A stretch of 64,000 bases of DNA from CAWAMR01 sp963783095 (GTDB taxonomy: Bacteria; Planctomycetota; Planctomycetia; Gemmatales; Gemmataceae). Of this stretch, positions 63,601 to 64,000 are shown piece by piece. A program made the position numbers and the translations under genes. The stretch covers positions 1 to 64,000 of the forward strand of contig CAWAMR010000019.1 of NCBI GenBank assembly GCA_963783095.1. Direction: 5' to 3'. The notes beneath the pieces were generated by a model. The model saw only the letters and a list, made by a program, of their open reading frames with translations. It had not been told where the DNA came from and ran no database searches. Within the stretch, counting starts at the first letter, position 1. Each line of letters begins with the position of its first letter.

Positions 63601-64000
63601 TCCCCGCCTGCTCCGGCGGCATGTAAGCCGGCGTCCCGAGCACGCTGCCTTCAATCGTTATCCTGTCGCTATCGCTGACAGACCGGGCCAAGCCGAAGTC
63701 AGTAAGCAAGGCCTTTCCCGCAGTGTCGAGCAGAATGTTGGCCGGCTTCAAGTCGCGGTGGATCACGCCATGACCGTGGACGGCCTCCAACCCCTCGGCC
63801 ACCTGCCGAACAAGCTCGGCGGCTCGGCGTGGCTCGACCTGGCCGGCAGCGACCAGTTCGGCTAACGATTGCCCCTCGACAAAGGCCATGACGACATAGG
63901 GGACGCCATCCGATGTGCCAACATCGTAAATGGGGCAGATGTGCGCCTGGCGGACGCTTGCCGCCGCCCGCGCTTCCCGTTCGAAGCGGGCCTGGGCCGC
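60698..64000 (-). CDS. Serine/threonine protein kinase fused to a WD40-like domain, 5' partial
   Basis: At least 1100 residues; the frame is open to the right edge, so the N-lobe is outside the window. The kinase domain shows GHGVIHRDLKPANILLDTAG, TDFGLARSVSD, TPAYMPPEQAG and VYSLGAVLYELLTGQPPYRG. A single membrane helix (VVIASAAAVFFLFALAATAV) lies about 270 residues in. A beta-rich extracellular linker follows (YLQTKDGVIRIEIDDPTVEV), then WD40-like blades with LALSPDSKLIAIYSNG and NFSPDGRRIVLG. The ectodomain is probably a sensor and the kinase its output. It ends facing the gene at 60074, 67 bases away. Confidence 0.9.
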   Translation of the reverse strand, partial: AAQARFEREARAAASVRQAHICPIYDVGTSDGVPYVVMAFVEGQSLAELVAAGQVEPRRAAELVRQVAEGLEAVHGHGVIHRDLKPANILLDTAGKALLTDFGLARSVSDSDRITIEGSVLGTPAYMPPEQAGMSGDEVGPTADVYSLGAVLYELLTGQPPYRGNPMKIIYQIALEAPPSLSQHCLGLDPALEAIVLKAMARRPEQRYASARAFADALQDWLAGAVTAPLPAAPVPPATFAPTVVRAMPAAELAQPAAHRRRVPGKVVIASAAAVFFLFALAATAVFYLQTKDGVIRIEIDDPTVEVVLTKTGAVVKGAGPHEIKIEPGEQGLKIKRGDLEFETDNFVLRKGETVTLKVELLKGKLQVAQGDRVIGERDLPVAEKKEKLPQPKPSEPDPSDPLRSLARESISKKEPVESLPDEVVAVFGSHVWRHWSGQVLLTFAENGQDAIALDRYGTQRWSALDSNGDTSKSWDVATGKQRHSFTLPKSYASTYLPEARAVVHMAVRGNEWIYQLWKIDTGKKIVQLVSAETGLSYPPAIAAAPGGELIAIAVRELDLWDPRTGKHVARLSGQLPPDLPSRALPGSAAFSADGKLLAVVYWSEGTGEKSFTLFKVFDVAARKEIHSELERKSLLPAGQAHAVFTPDAAGIVVGVMESNKARGGWDSYVRVWDLSTKAWRDLKLPYSGSFALSPDGKSIVLVDGLYDATMGKKLVSFDGPGIHTALAFSQDGKRIVGIAGNHSDEIVMYDAATGKRLSPAPEPAFNFLEVSADGTMMAVPHENVLRLVDTVARKDRVALSLALGKRFDLAAFSPDGTRLVARSLNDGALRAYETANGDNLESITHGTYPPRFAFAISGDGKHVVTGADNELKLWDTSTWKEPTTIKLTFSGGWLALSPDSKLIAIYSNGSRRTVVIESNGGKERFTLAGGGPMNFSPDGRRIVLGNKIHDTVTGEELVELKHERKGLFGNQPTFSPDGKSIFDFGNFGHLVRWSALDGSVLKEWRLAGPIKRLALSSNGRYLFTSNANGTVYVLRLVALGDRVVGEKKPPFPKPPVELGSPADDPLRGLERTAIARRWIFAEDRRFLAPTVADIVVVQG

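Overview
The window looks like a chromosomal segment of a planctomycete, most likely from the Gemmata side of Planctomycetota. The evidence is several large proteins built of WD40-type 'FSPDGK' repeats, a Ser/Thr kinase fused through one membrane segment to a WD40-like domain, a tricorn-type protease, a Tyr/Trp/Pro-rich secreted TPR protein, several exported CAZyme-like proteins, and long inverted repeats between genes. No rRNA gene or complete tRNA gene was seen.

Layout. 1-5810: remains of a type I restriction-modification operon (hsdM 3' end, hsdS, hsdR) followed by a YgjP/M48-like metallopeptidase, all broken by many single-base shifts. 5811-10206: a small accessory island with Cys-rich small proteins, a DUF4326 protein, a divergent Xre-type repressor, a near-consensus promoter, a 38-codon ORF, a DUF932 plasmid/phage-type protein, a SWIM-finger ORF cut by an in-frame TGA, and several hairpins. 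It ends at a 3' tRNA half that resembles an attachment site. 10312-15834: an iron-alcohol/glycerol dehydrogenase, a broken WD40/HEAT-like gene and a two-gene secreted pair. 16192-23865: a minus-strand tripartite efflux operon (MFP, RND, OMF) with a YVTN beta-propeller gene inserted between RND and OMF. 24243-33119: tricorn protease, LamG protein, glycosyltransferase, then an aminotransferase / ornithine-cyclodeaminase-like / DUF488 run. 33235-36204: HtrA protease, divergent rtcA and a 4Fe-4S radical SAM activase-like protein.

36267-48314 is the most interesting part. It holds a zinc ribbon, a 367-residue unknown, a 190-residue unknown, a repeat-rich coiled-coil membrane protein, a soluble FtsH-like AAA+/M41 protease without N-terminal membrane segments, and a small partner whose start codon touches the FtsH stop. 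After these come a DUF5678-like protein, a DUF4365 protein with an overlapping small partner, an LRR protein and a 1153-residue multidomain protein. The make-up resembles the FtsH-centred ternary NTP-dependent conflict systems described by comparative genomics. That assignment is from memory and needs profile searches.

48433-64000: an intact WD40 protein, an SDR, a GH51-like and a GH44-like glycosidase, a VapC-type toxin-antitoxin pair, a fused FAD/Fe-S oxidoreductase, a small unknown and the partial kinase-WD40 gene that runs off the right edge.

A window-wide feature is the large number of single-base frameshifts in otherwise well-conserved genes, one of them inside the Walker A codons of the FtsH-like protein. 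Many genes in 24-36 kb and 44-51 kb are intact or shifted once or twice. The pattern fits uncorrected indel errors, perhaps on top of real decay of the restriction operon. Where a gene is listed across shifts, the span covers all fragments that read as one protein.
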